Positions 1 through 9,632 of a stretch of DNA of 19,472 nt are shown here, one piece after another. The DNA is from Cyclostephanos tholiformis. Lineage: Eukaryota; Bacillariophyta; Thalassiosirophyceae; Thalassiosirales; Thalassiosiraceae. Numbering within the stretch: position 1 is the stretch's first letter; every line of letters begins with the position of its first letter. The stretch spans positions 1 through 19,472 of the forward strand of contig JALLPB010000233.1 of assembly GCA_036939975.1 (NCBI GenBank), read 5' to 3'. The position numbers and the translations under genes were made by a program. The notes below the pieces were generated by a model. It was not told where the DNA came from. It made no database searches and saw nothing but the letters and a program-made list of their open reading frames with translations.

Positions 1-698
1 TATTTACAATAAAAATTAATTTTTGCTAGCTCGTCTAGAACTCTAGACAGAGGAGTGGCCGCTGCCACTATCACTGCCACTACCGCTGCCGCTGCCACTG
101 TTGCTGCTGCCTCTGTTGTTCTCGCCGCCATTGCCCTTGCCCTTGCTCTCTCCCCCTTGGCTACCACTGCCACTGCCGCTTTTGCTGCTGCCTCTGTTGT
201 TCTCATTGCCATTGCCCTTGCCCTTGTTCTCTCCCTTGGCTGCTGCTGCTGCTGCCGCTGCCGCCACCACTCCCGCTGCCACTTTTTCTGCTGCCTCTCT
301 TGTTCTCATTGCCATTGCCCTAGCCCTCCCTTGGCTGCTCCCTTGGCTGCTGCCCTGTACTTTTTAAGTTGATTGTTGTGCTGCCATTGCCACACCACCG
401 CCGTCACCACCACCACCACCATTGCCCCAACCACCATGCGACAGCCCTGATATTGCTGCTGTCCCTCCATTGGTCTGACAATTTCACCGTTCATCCCTCA
501 TCCCTCATCCCTTGTTCCTCATCCACCTACCTACCTGAGCACACTGTACATTGGTACTATAGTACTTTTAGTACTAGTTCCTACGTATGTGAAGCCGACA
601 TGTCGGCAGCCAACCAAAATGACAAGACATTGCCGGGGCCCAACACGACATATAGGCCCCAAAATTGGCAACAGCAACATCCGACATGTGCAACTAAG
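1..698 (-). mobile_element. Partial copy A of GTCGG-rich small DNA transposon
   Basis: This is the same family as the complete copy at 17263-18064, in opposite orientation and cut by the window start. Base 1 corresponds to base 17888 of copy B, so about 176 bp should lie beyond the left edge. Shared landmarks are the 14-bp palindrome AAAAATTAATTTTT (11-24), the CTCTAGACAGAGGAG-like block, a GCTGCC-rich core (60-360), the stretch AAGTTGATTGTTGTG (366-380), the GTACTATAGTAC palindrome (about 552) and the terminus ATGTGCAACTAAG (686-698). The core holds three copies of a CTGCTGCCTCT...TTGTTCTC block, starting near 104, 185 and 287. There is no credible transposase reading frame. If the target duplication is 8 bp, its right copy is 699-706 (CCTATTAG). 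Confidence 0.8.
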
Positions 699-898
699 CC
701 TATTAGGAGGCAAATACAATAAACCCAGCTTCCTTGCCTACTTGATGATCTTCATCAGCTTGGGATCTTAAGCTAATGAAAAAGGAAGAAGATGGCAATG
801 GCTGAAGTCTGCTATTGTAACATCCATATGAGCGGGAGCATTGGGGTCAACCGCATTGCCACAAAGCTTCATCTTGGTGACAGGTTTCTTCCCCCCCC

Positions 899-1551
899 TC
901 AGGTTACAGAATGAGCCTGGAGTACTGCTGCTTCGTGGAGTGCTGCTGCAGGGCACTTCAAGGGAAGAACAGGCAAGATATCCCTCTTGCCCCACCCAAC
1001 CGCAGCATCAGTTGAACCAGCAGATGATCTGAGAGAGAGAATGTGAATAGGAGCGGCAGTGAAACAAGTGGAAATGTATAATACAAAACATAGGCAACTT
1101 ACATGCATGTCTCGATGATCTCTTGGCACCTTCAGCCAATGATAACACAGTCCAATCCTGCATGTTAGAAATGTTATCATCCATGGTGGTTTTCTTACTC
1201 TTCTTCTGCTCCTTTGTCAAAGTCTTGGAGAGATGAAGGTCTTGGTACTGCCTACTCTTTGCTGGTGGAATATGGCCATGACAGGGCCAGACGTCATACC
1301 CTGAGACCTTCACAACATGGATGAGTGCCTTGGTTGCATTCATTGATCAAAAGGGTTTTGCTTGGGAGCCATCGTTGTTGAGGGGGCACCAGCCGCAAGT
1401 CCACCCAAAGAAAATGCTTCCCACTATCATCAAACCCAGCAAATTTATTGATCATGGGACACTCCCAGATGCTGTTGAGGGCAGGAAGCTGCTCTTCATC
1501 TGCATAGATTCTCTACGGATCAGAGCCGCCATCTCCATCATCATCACTCAT
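899..1551 (-). pseudogene. Broken BED-like zinc-finger protein fragment
   Basis: Read on the minus strand, an acidic start (MSDDDGDGGSDP) at 1551 is followed by an in-frame TAG, then a segment ending NKFAGFDDSGKHF. The sense then moves to another frame that reads FGWTCGWCPLNN, crosses a TGA just before 1343, and continues MNATKALIHVV...VWPCHGHIPP...YQDLHLSK. The C-x2-C pair followed by H and C resembles BED-type zinc fingers found at the N-terminus of hAT-like transposases and related proteins. A GTAAG at 1102 and a CAG ending at 1029 could bound a 74-nt intron, but no joined frame is clean. A downstream segment starts SSAGSTDAAVGWGKRDILP. At least two lesions make it a likely pseudogene. The function and the hAT link are inference. 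Confidence 0.4.
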
Positions 1552-1730
1552 GCTGCTCCTTTTTCTTGGGGGAGGGGGTGCCCCAAGGTAGCCTAGGTGT
1601 GGCATTTCTGCTTGTATGAATGGGCACAATGTGGGAACTGCAAGCAGATATGGCAAAAAAAGCAGCGACAATTCGTTGGATGTAGACTTGGAGGCATCAA
1701 AAGTTTGGTTTGTTGATGGCAGTGATGATG

Positions 1731-2165
1731 GTTGAATTTTCGGCTCAATCAGCCCGTCGGTTGCTGAGTTATGGGCATCAGCATCGGTGGAGAGAGATTT
1801 TTACCTCGAGGTGATTTGTTGGAGTTGACGGCATAAAACGGCCATGACGGTGGAGGGGGTGCGGCGCCGATGGTGCGGGTAGTTGTGAGGGGGCTCTTGG
1901 CAAACCATGGGTTCAATTTTTGGCTCAATTGGCCCGTCTGTTGCTTAGTTATGGGCGTCGGCGTTGGTGGAGAGAGATTTTTACCTTGCGGCAATTTGTT
2001 GGAGTTGGTGGCATAAAACAACCGTGGCGATGGAGGAGAGCGGCGCTGCAGGTAGTTGCAGGGAGGTTCTTGGCAAACTATGGGCTCAATTTTTGGCGCA
2101 ATCTGCTTGTCGGTTACTGAGTTATGGGTGTTGGCGTTGGTGGCTTGGGGGGGAGATATATTTTA
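1731..2165. repeat. Tandem repeat, periods 180 and 173 bp, about 2.4 copies
   Basis: Copies begin at about 1731, 1911 and 2084, each opening with a TCAATTTT(T)GGC-like motif. A GAGTTATGGGC-type segment, GGTGGAGAGAGATTTTTACC and GGAGTTG..GGCATAAAAC follow in the first two. The third copy is cut near 2165. The copies differ by scattered substitutions and a 7-bp length change. Open frames across it on either strand repeat the same peptide and look like by-products of the repeat rather than a gene. Confidence 0.8.
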
Positions 2166-2751
2166 TTGAGAGGTGATAATTTTTGTTATTGTGATAAAGC
2201 CAGCGGCTTTTGTGGTTCATCTTGGTTGCAATGTAAGAGCTGGAGCTTTAAGTACACACTAGATGGATAGAAATCTTTTTTAATTCATATGTCATTACTT
2301 ACATAGGCCCCATTCAGGCAGGATTTCTGAGGGGGTTCCAAAAATGTTATGATGGAACAGTAATCATGATTCCTGTGAAAAAAAATGAGACAGGAATGGA
2401 AAATAAAGGAATCCTCCAGAATCCTACAGGAATTACCAACCTAGATCCATGGCACACTAGGTAGATTTAATATACCAAAAAACAGCGCATTATTGCCTGG
2501 CCAAACCACGCATGGGTCAATTGACAAAAACAAAAACCAACATAATACTTGACAGACTACAACCCCCAGTTTTTGATGCAACAGGATCACTGGTCATGGG
2601 AAATGACACCAACAAGCTCCGAGTGCAAAACAAGCAATGACATATCCAACTCCAAGAACAATATTCCTCGCAGGAGAGCTTTTGGACCACCCACAGTGGC
2701 ACAGCTATCCTACCAACGAAGGATCAATGACCAAAGATTTACCTTAATGAA
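2166..2751. other. Non-coding stretch with short repeats
   Basis: I see no convincing gene here. A small hairpin AAAGCC-AGC-GGCTTT lies at 2196-2210. The 8-mer ACAGGAAT occurs inverted at 2369-2376 and direct at 2390-2397 and 2426-2433, so 2369-2397 could fold into an 8-bp stem. The part from about 2549 may be the degraded N-terminal region of the retroelement that follows, but I cannot recognise it. Confidence 0.4.
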
Positions 2752-3960
2752 ATGTGCCCCACTGGAATAGCTACGTCTCATCCCGTGGGAGCACTTCTGG
2801 CAGAATGGGTCACAATGGGCTGCCCCACCAAGACAGGATGCCTGTGGACCAAGGAAGAGCTATGCGAGGCAGTAGAACGGGGACCACATCAATCTGCACT
2901 ATCCCCAGAAGCTCTGGCTCATTTTGCAGCAGAGAGTGCAGAGAAAATCAAGGCAGGTCAGGCAAAATTGGTGTTGTGGGATGACATCAAGGACAATCCC
3001 ACCACCCAATTAAAAATGGCAGCAATACCTCATAAATCTAAGGCTTTCAGGTCAATCCTCGACTTATCCTTTCGGCTCCACCTGAAATATAGCGGTTTTC
3101 TTGAGTAAGTCAATGGCACAACTGTCAAGCTTGCACCGAAGGTGGCACTTGACCAATTAGGGCACTCTCTCAGTCGGATCATACACATGTTTGCAGAGGC
3201 GGGTAAAGACGACAAAGTATTCATGGCAAAATGGGATATCAAGGATGGATTTTGGCAGATGGCCTGTGAAGCGGGCAAAGAATACAACTTTGCGTACGTT
3301 CTACCCCAAGAAAAGGGGAAACCAATCACACTTGTTGTCCCCACATCACTGTAAATGGGGTGGGTAGAGTCCCCACCATATTTCTGTGCTGCCTCAGAAA
3401 CCACCAGGGATGTGGCTACAGAGTATTATGAAACAGCTGTAGGATTTCCCCCTCAGCATAATTTCATCCACCACATCACAAGAATCAAGGAGTTTCAAGC
3501 CTTACCCAAAACCTCACCGAATGGCAATGCCAACAGATTTTATATGCAGTGAAAGTCTATGTAGACAACTTTGTCAACATTGCCATCCCTACGTCACAGG
3601 ACTAGCTTATACACGTGGTGACAGCAATCATGAGCAGAATACACGACATCTTCCCAGCTGACTTAATCGATAGCGATGGCCCAATATCTGAAAATAAATT
3701 GAAAAAAGGAGAGGGGAAATTTGCCTTGATGAAAACAATATTGGGCTTTGAATTTGACAGACAACGGAAAATACTATAATTGGAGGAGGAAAACCGTGCA
3801 AAATTCCTCACCATCCTACACAGTTGGATATGGGTGGGCGACCGCAGAATACCATTCACAGAATTCAAGTTGGTGATAGCAAAGTTATGTCATGCTTTTA
3901 CGGCTCTCCGGGAGAATGAGGACTCCTGTCGCCATGCAATCGGCTCCTAAAACATTGCCC
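2752..3960 (+). pseudogene. Reverse transcriptase domain, family 1 relic
   Basis: One frame runs from 2752 to 3552 with in-frame stops at 3106-3108 and 3352-3354 and an end at 3550-3552. It carries MAKWDIKDGFWQ (motif A, with its Asp), FAYVLPQ, and GWVESPPYFCAASET right after the second stop. The frame then changes and the catalytic loop reads VYVDNFVN (YVDN at 3558-3569) where active enzymes have YVDD, so the second catalytic Asp is lost. The thumb/connection region (ILGFEFDRQRK, LTILHSW, GDRRIPF) follows to about 3950 with two or more further stops. This copy cannot make an active polymerase. Assignment to a YR retroelement rests on the RNase H and recombinase that follow. Confidence 0.75.
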
Positions 3961-4002
3961 CCAGTAGTGTATCTCCATTGAAATGAACCCCTAAGGTCAG
4001 CA

Positions 4003-4655
4003 ATGTCAGACTGTCACACCCTCCTGAGAGAATCATCACAACGCCCCACCCAATGCTGTGAATTGGTAGCGGGCTGGCCTGACTTTATCAGGGTCATCAA
4101 TGCATCGAGATATGGACTCTTCGAATATAAGCCAATGGTGTTCTGCCTGCAGTGGCCACCGGATATCACCACCAATGTTGTCTCCAAAAGTTACCTAATG
4201 AGAAAGCTCACAAACTCAGACCTTGAACTCACGGGGCTGGTCCTTCTCTGGATCATGATGGAACATGTATGTGGCCAAATCATCAAAAATGGGTTGCCCT
4301 ATTTAGCGACAATAGCCCCACCGTGAGCTGGGTACAATGCATGGCATCACAGGCCAGTCTGGTCATGGAGCAACTAATATGTATACTTGCCTTGCAGTTA
4401 AACAAGAACAAAGCCTGCCCAATCACGATGCTCCATATTGCAAGGGACCAAAATGCCATGACAGATATACCCTCTCGTTCATTTGGAAGCGAACAAAAAT
4501 GGCATTTCAAATCAGAGGTCGCCTTTCTCACCTTTTTCAACAACCTCTTTCCCCTCCCGTGCCAGAACTCCTGGATGCTGTGCCAACCCACCTCCGCAAT
4601 AGCTATGCAAGTGATTTCCATATTGCAGATGAAGTCTTTTATACTGGATGATTGA
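4003..4655 (+). pseudogene. RNase H domain, family 1 relic
   Basis: One frame (4003-4326) carries GWPDFIRVINASRYG and LQWPPDITTNVVS. The sense shifts near 4290 to a second frame (to 4655) with KWVALFSDNSPTVSWVQ and then HIARDQNAMTDIPSRSFGSE. The last motif matches the ...N.(M)AD..SR signature that ends RNase H in retroelements. The Asp in VALFSDNS corresponds to a catalytic carboxylate. The frame closes at a TGA near 4651 in the DD-stop region, beyond which homologous sense may continue in the same frame for a short distance. The domain is non-functional here because of the frameshift. Confidence 0.65.
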
Positions 4656-5568
4656 AGATGACTTCCTGTGGTTGGAAAAAATATTGGGACCACTGGGAGG
4701 CCTACGCACAGCCTATGGGAGTGGACCCTTATCTACAGGACACACCCCTCACCAAGCGCTTCCGCCTCCTCTCAGGATTTGCCATGAGGGTCCGCTCAGG
4801 ATACTATGGTAATGGAAACCAAGTCAAAAATTGCACAGTCAGTAGCATGATTACGGCCATTGGCCAGACAATCACGCTGACCTGTGATGCAAACCTGACA
4901 AAGATAATGGGATCAGAATGCCTCCTTCCACACCTCCATATCATGCTAGATGGATACCGGAAGGTCAACCCCCCAACATGCAAGAATCTCCTCATGCAAA
5001 CAGATGTCCCAGAATTTTTGGTCGAACAGGCATATCAATCCTCAATGACCGAATGTCAATGGGCCACAGCTGATCTAACAATGGTAGCATTCTATTATCT
5101 CCTGCAAGTAGGTGAATACACGGTAAAAGGATCGAGCAAAAATATTAAACAAACTGTCCAATTTAAATATGAAGATGTTTCTTTCTTCCAGAAAATACCC
5201 ATGGCCAACTCCATTGCCTCCCGTTGCCCACCTCACTGCAATGGCGGATGGGGCCACTCTAAAACTTGATAATCAGAAAAATGGGTGGAAAGAAGGGGTA
5301 TCTTTCTACCACAAGTCAAATGGCAACATATGGCATTGTCCAGTCCGGGCACTTGCCCGTCGCTACCTCCATCTACGTACGATGGGCACCAATGCAAAAA
5401 TGTTTCTCTCAGCATATTTTGATGAAGCACAAACCAGGCAGGACATCAACAAAAAAGACGTCAACAGAGCACTAAAATTAGCGGTGGCAGCTCTTGAATA
5501 CCCAATGGCACAAGGAATCCCTGTGGATTGTATTGAAACCCATTTGCTTTGCAGTGGGGGAGCAAATG
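4652..5568 (+). pseudogene. Tyrosine recombinase, family 1 relic, truncated by copia
   Basis: The N-terminal (core-binding) part reads GVDPYLQDTPLTKRFRLLSG, then AIGQTITLTCDANLTK and LDGYRKVNPPTCK. The catalytic part has FYYLLQVGEYTVKG, where the box I Arg is replaced by Gln (codon 5105-5107, CAA). The sense shifts frame near 5200 to ATLKLDNQKNGWKEG, PVRALARRYLHL and IPVDCIETHLLCSGGANA, where the box II Arg of HxxR is replaced by Cys (5550-5552, TGC). The C-terminal end with the catalytic Tyr is missing: the copia LTR begins at about 5569. Both Arg losses fit single C-to-T or G-to-A changes at CpG sites. Confidence 0.75.
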
Positions 5569-5744
5569 CTACTAAACAGTGACAGTTGTATTGCTAAGGT
5601 GATTACGTATTTATGAGTAATCTATTTTGACTTGGCGATGCAAACCTTTCGCTGGCAATTTAAAAATCGCTGCGCGCCAAAAATCGCTAGTCTAGCTATC
5701 GTATGTAGCTTCCGTGCGTACGTAGGTAAAGAGGAAGTTTAGCA
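5569..5744 (-). repeat. Copia 3' LTR
   Basis: The shared block begins CTACTAAACAGTGACAG at 5569 and ends AGTTTAGCA at 5744 on the plus strand. If the terminal TG just outside is counted, it starts at 5567 and gives TG...CA ends. It contains AAATCGCT-type short repeats, with GCGCGCC in place of AATCGCT in the other LTR. The pol stop codon (5739-5741) lies inside it. The sequence upstream on the coding strand, AAGGGTG, is a weak polypurine tract. Confidence 0.9.
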
Positions 5745-8700
5745 CACCCTTGTAGCTTGACTTGTTGATTTGGTCTGTCTGTGAGTTTTCTGGCGCCTTG
5801 CTTCTGCAAGATCTCTCACTTTAGTTAAGAATTCTGCCCTGACGTTGACATGATGCATTGGGGGATGATGTTTCGTAAAATAGTCTGCGAGATTTGTTTT
5901 GCCCGGTTTCCAATGGATGCGTAATTGATCTTGTGCTTCGCGGTCGCGTAGCCGATGGTATCTCATGTCCATTGCCTTCGTTCGTTTGGGTTGAATTTTA
6001 TTGTTAATTACCCCTTCGGCCGTCGAGTTGTCCGTTTGGATCGGTGTTCGTGGTTGAGGGTGTCCCATTTCGGTGAGTATTTGCCGTAAATATACTGCTT
6101 CCCTCGCGTTCAGGTATAGTGCGCCTAATTCTGCCTCTGCAGCTGATGACATCACTGCTTTAATTATAGTAGCAATTGTGAGAATTGCTCCGTTGTTGGG
6201 GGAATCGTCGTCGCCGTTGGATAAATAAAAATGTCCGCCCGCTCGGCTTCGTGAATTTTTTTCGTTACAATAGCCTGCGTCGCTGTGAATGGTGAGTATC
6301 ATTTTGCTGGCATTGTACGCGATGACTGCATCTTCCTGCGTTGCACAATAATCCAGGAGTTGTTTGACTTTTGCTAATGTCTTCTCCGTTGGATTAGCCT
6401 GTTCGGTAGCTATTGCGCTGAGTGCCGTGAGTATTGTACTGTCGACTGCCCTTGCGTAGTATAGAAGGGTGCCTGCTACTGCCTGCACATATTTTGTCTT
6501 CTCTTTTCCGAGTGGGGGGGAAGCATCTGAGTCTTCCGTGAGCTGTTGTGTGGTTCCATATTGTGGGGTAACATGGGGGTGTGGTGAATTTTGTTTCGAC
6601 TTCGGCATGTCATGTTTGAATCGTTGAAGTGTTTTCGTCAGGTATCCCGGCATGTGTAGGTATACCTTTCGGTTTGTGTAGTCCCATTCGACAGTGAGTC
6701 CAATGTATTTGGTTGCGTCCCAATCGATTGTGATCGTATAGTCCTGTTTGATTGCGTCAATGAGATGTTGCGCGTCTTCTTTTTTAGTGTATTTGATTGC
6801 GAAGTCATCTACAACGAGTGTGAAACAGATGTCTCTCGTTTCGTGTTTCCAAAAACCAGGGACGATTTTGCTCTGGTGATATCCGACTTTTGCTAGGCGT
6901 TTTTCCAGGAGTTGCTGTGCTATGATTCCAGCTTGGGGTAAGCCATACATTCCTTTTCTTATCTCACAATGTACATATCCGTTGGGTGTTGCTATCTCAC
7001 GTAAATTGTATTCTATGATGATTTCCTCAGGGATGTCAGAAAGTTTGAGTCGCATGTATTCATATCTGGCCATCGGGGTGTTCAGATAGAAATCTTTGAC
7101 GTCTAGCATAACGCATTTCGCGCCTCTTGTTGAGATTACGCTGTTGAAGAAAACCTTAACCAGGGTCATGTCTGCGGTGGGCGTGCCAACGTCTTCTGGG
7201 TAGTTTATTCTGTCTCCTCCGGCGGTGAGTCGTGTTCGGTGCGTTTCTGTTTTGTTGGGCTTTATGTCGCAACTAAAACTGCCATACGTTACGTCCGTTC
7301 GTCTGTCGATGGGGACTTGGTCGTATGGGATGAAAAAGATTGTGTTGGTCGGTTTCACTCTGCCACCGACTCCTTGTGCGAGTCTGCCAAATTCGTTCGC
7401 CGAAGATGTGTTCCATATTATTTTGTGTTTGGGGTGCCGTATGAGCTGCCTGTAATTGAGGTATTCCCCGGTTTCTTCGTCTCGGACAAGTTGGATGCGT
7501 TCACGTTGTGGTTGGGGGCGGAGTTCCATGTGAGTTCGTAGTGCCAGTCGTGACCCGATGTTTCTTGCCTCTGTGCTCTTATTCCGCAGTTTCATTTGTG
7601 ATTCTGATGGTTCCTTGCGTGCTTTGGCCGGGATTGATTTGTCGATGGTGGCTTTGGTAATCGTCGTGTGTGTCCTGCGCACCCTTGGAGTTGGTATCTC
7701 GTTTTGCACTCTTGGAGATGGTGTCGGGTTAATCACAGTTGATGTTGGTGTATTGATCATCACCCTTGGAGTTGGCGTCGTGATTGTCGCTGCAGAGGGT
7801 TTGGATGTCGGATCAAAGGTGACTTTTTTCGTCGTTTCCTCTCTTGTTTTTGTCATTGGAATGTTATTCAACAGGTCGTCCAGTTTCTTCAGTGCCTCAT
7901 ATTCTACTGCGCCTTGTGTGTTCCTCCGTTCTTTTAGTGCCTGCGTGAGGTCGTTCAAACATTTAACGATAGTATCTTCCGGTGTGACGGTTGGGATGGT
8001 TATGTGTTTGTGTTTGAAGTGAACGGTGTCGGATATTCTCTCGCTCCTGGAATGCTTGACGTAAATGACGTGGCATCTGTAGTGTTCGTCTGATGTGCGT
8101 AAGTACCATCCATCAACTGAGTTCATGGCCCACGATCCTCGTCTCTCACTCCTCTCATGTAGTTGTACTGCACATCCCATGGGTGCAAGCGGCATTTTGT
8201 TGTAATCAAAGGGGCCATGGACGTATTGGTACGCGGACACTGTCGGTGCGACGTTGGATTGTCTGAGTAGGTTGAGTGTGAGTATCGTCTGTGGTAGGAG
8301 ACGGTCCCATAAGTGCATCGGAAAATTGTCGTCTACCCCCGCAATTATTGCTTTGAAGTGGTTCTTGAAGGTTTGGATTGCTCTCTCTGCGAGGTTGCGC
8401 CTGTGGTTGTCCGGCGGGACTAGTTGGATTGTGCAGTTCTTTTTGATCTCTGTTTTGTACGCTGCCGATGCTTCGTTGTCCAGGATGTGGGTCGTTGGTT
8501 TCACTGTACCCGATGTTGTCAATCTCTTCCATAGTGTTTGGTAAGCCTGGATCATTGCTCCTTCTGATTTGTTTTTTAGTGGTTCGGCGTCGATGTAATT
8601 TCCGTCGACTTCAACTAACACCATAATATACTGGTTTCCTCTGCTCGATGTCGCAGGGAAGCGTCCCGTCTGATCGCTGTGTATTGTTTCATTGGCATTG

Positions 8701-9548
8701 TGGATTTTGACGTATATGTCTCTCATTTTCTTTGGTGGTGAGTTGTTGTTATTGGTTGTCTCATCGTTCACAGATTTCTCTTTTGTTCTCGTCGATCTGA
8801 CTCCTTGTCTTTGCCTTTTCATGTGCCCTTTTTGTGTCTCGTCTGAGTCGGGGAAGTGCTTTTGTACTGCGGCAGTCGTTAGTCCCGGCCATGTTACATA
8901 GTTGCCTTTGTCGATGGCGTCGAGCCACGTCTCCTTGACTGGGAATCCAGCTGCGGCATGCATGTATTTGATTGATTGGGCCATTGAAGGTAAGCTGTAC
9001 ACGTTATTGGCTTCTTCTCGTTTGGGTTTGCTGTGTTTCGGTGCTATTGTCCACAATTTTTCGCCGTTTGTTTTGGTTCCGTGCAGGACTGGTGGTGCGG
9101 TCATTGAGATCGTGACTGTGCCTTCTTCGTGGACTGTAACTCCTTCCTCTCTTGGGTGGAAGATTGTGGTGTATCCTTCCTCAGCCATCTTGTTCACGCT
9201 GATGAGCGATCGTTTGAGACCTGGTAGGATGTCCGCCTCTCTTGCTCCATCGGAAAGTTGGGTGAAGGGTAGTTTGGTCTGCGTGGACGTTGTCAGCTTG
9301 GTGTCGTCGGGGAGGTATACCTCCTTGTCTGACTGGGCTCCTTTGGGTAAGTTTAACTCCTCGCTCATGAAGTGAGAAGTTGCTCCTGAGTCGAAAATGA
9401 TTCGTTGTTCCCGTCGGCGTGCTATCCGTCGTGTCCATTTGTTTCCTAGTTGCTTCGGTTTGTCTGATGCTGATTTGATTGTGTTTATTTGTTCTTTTAT
9501 TTCTTCTTGCTCGTCATCGTCATCGTTGAGTGGGGTCCAATAGTTCAT
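5739..9548 (-). CDS. pol: Copia pol: protease-integrase-RT-RNase H
   Basis: The 1269-residue frame begins at the first Met (MNYWTPL) after gag; the frame is open upstream to 9638, directly after the gag UGA. Domains: aspartic protease FDSGATSHF (Asp53); degenerate GAG-pre-integrase/zinc region about 190-245, with His197, His231 and His242 but no Cys pair; integrase DDE core Asp292 (HSDQTGRF), Asp357 (LDNEAS), Glu388 (NLAERA); a Pro/Thr-rich linker with repeated TPTPRV-like units (590-625); reverse transcriptase with Asp816 (MLDVKDFYLN), KGMYGLPQAG (865-874) and LVVDDFAIKY (Asp914, Asp915); RNase H with Asp1090, Glu1138 or Glu1140, Asp1173 and NLADYFTK at the end. All catalytic residues are present. 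It acts in virus-like particles and then inserts cDNA. The last codons, TGC TAA, lie in the 3' LTR. Expression probably requires readthrough of the gag stop or internal initiation. Confidence 0.95.
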   Translation of the reverse strand: MNYWTPLNDDDDEQEEIKEQINTIKSASDKPKQLGNKWTRRIARRREQRIIFDSGATSHFMSEELNLPKGAQSDKEVYLPDDTKLTTSTQTKLPFTQLSDGAREADILPGLKRSLISVNKMAEEGYTTIFHPREEGVTVHEEGTVTISMTAPPVLHGTKTNGEKLWTIAPKHSKPKREEANNVYSLPSMAQSIKYMHAAAGFPVKETWLDAIDKGNYVTWPGLTTAAVQKHFPDSDETQKGHMKRQRQGVRSTRTKEKSVNDETTNNNNSPPKKMRDIYVKIHNANETIHSDQTGRFPATSSRGNQYIMVLVEVDGNYIDAEPLKNKSEGAMIQAYQTLWKRLTTSGTVKPTTHILDNEASAAYKTEIKKNCTIQLVPPDNHRRNLAERAIQTFKNHFKAIIAGVDDNFPMHLWDRLLPQTILTLNLLRQSNVAPTVSAYQYVHGPFDYNKMPLAPMGCAVQLHERSERRGSWAMNSVDGWYLRTSDEHYRCHVIYVKHSRSERISDTVHFKHKHITIPTVTPEDTIVKCLNDLTQALKERRNTQGAVEYEALKKLDDLLNNIPMTKTREETTKKVTFDPTSKPSAATITTPTPRVMINTPTSTVINPTPSPRVQNEIPTPRVRRTHTTITKATIDKSIPAKARKEPSESQMKLRNKSTEARNIGSRLALRTHMELRPQPQRERIQLVRDEETGEYLNYRQLIRHPKHKIIWNTSSANEFGRLAQGVGGRVKPTNTIFFIPYDQVPIDRRTDVTYGSFSCDIKPNKTETHRTRLTAGGDRINYPEDVGTPTADMTLVKVFFNSVISTRGAKCVMLDVKDFYLNTPMARYEYMRLKLSDIPEEIIIEYNLREIATPNGYVHCEIRKGMYGLPQAGIIAQQLLEKRLAKVGYHQSKIVPGFWKHETRDICFTLVVDDFAIKYTKKEDAQHLIDAIKQDYTITIDWDATKYIGLTVEWDYTNRKVYLHMPGYLTKTLQRFKHDMPKSKQNSPHPHVTPQYGTTQQLTEDSDASPPLGKEKTKYVQAVAGTLLYYARAVDSTILTALSAIATEQANPTEKTLAKVKQLLDYCATQEDAVIAYNASKMILTIHSDAGYCNEKNSRSRAGGHFYLSNGDDDSPNNGAILTIATIIKAVMSSAAEAELGALYLNAREAVYLRQILTEMGHPQPRTPIQTDNSTAEGVINNKIQPKRTKAMDMRYHRLRDREAQDQLRIHWKPGKTNLADYFTKHHPPMHHVNVRAEFLTKVRDLAEARRQKTHRQTKSTSQATRVC

Positions 9549-9632
9549 GGTGGCCAGGTATGGTTGATTTTCCGTTATTTTATCGTGTATTACACCAGGT
9601 TGCCATGACTCTGTTTCTATTAGGGACCCCGC

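Larger units (their letters stand above)
2752..5568 (+). mobile_element. YR (DIRS-like) retroelement relic, family 1
   Basis: In order on the plus strand are reverse transcriptase, RNase H and tyrosine recombinase, the order of YR retrotransposons (DIRS/Ngaro/PAT group), which integrate with a tyrosine recombinase instead of a DDE integrase. All parts are broken by stops and frame changes. The wording of the motifs (IPHKSKAFRSILDLSF, GWVESPPYFCAASET, MTDIPSRSFGSE, PVRALARR) resembles predicted diatom proteins that I recall. The element stops abruptly at the copia LTR inside recombinase box II and does not resume on the other side. No terminal repeats of the element itself were found. Confidence 0.75.

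Noticed and set aside
43..372. Open frames on both strands encoding Ser/Gly-rich or Ala/Leu-rich proteins
   Set aside because: They are products of GCTGCC-type repeats inside the small transposon and differ between its copies.
2369..2433. MITE built on ACAGGAAT inverted repeats
   Set aside because: Only an 8-bp stem and one extra direct copy; no TSD or consistent ends.
5680..5700. E2F-like site TTTTGGCGCG (minus strand) in the 3' LTR
   Set aside because: It is absent from the 5' LTR, where AATCGCT units occupy the place, so it is probably a chance substitution cluster.
7239..9375. Plus-strand open frames of 100-157 codons opposite the copia pol gene
   Set aside because: They are antisense to a well-supported pol frame and have hydrophobic, Val/Ser-rich content typical of shadow frames.
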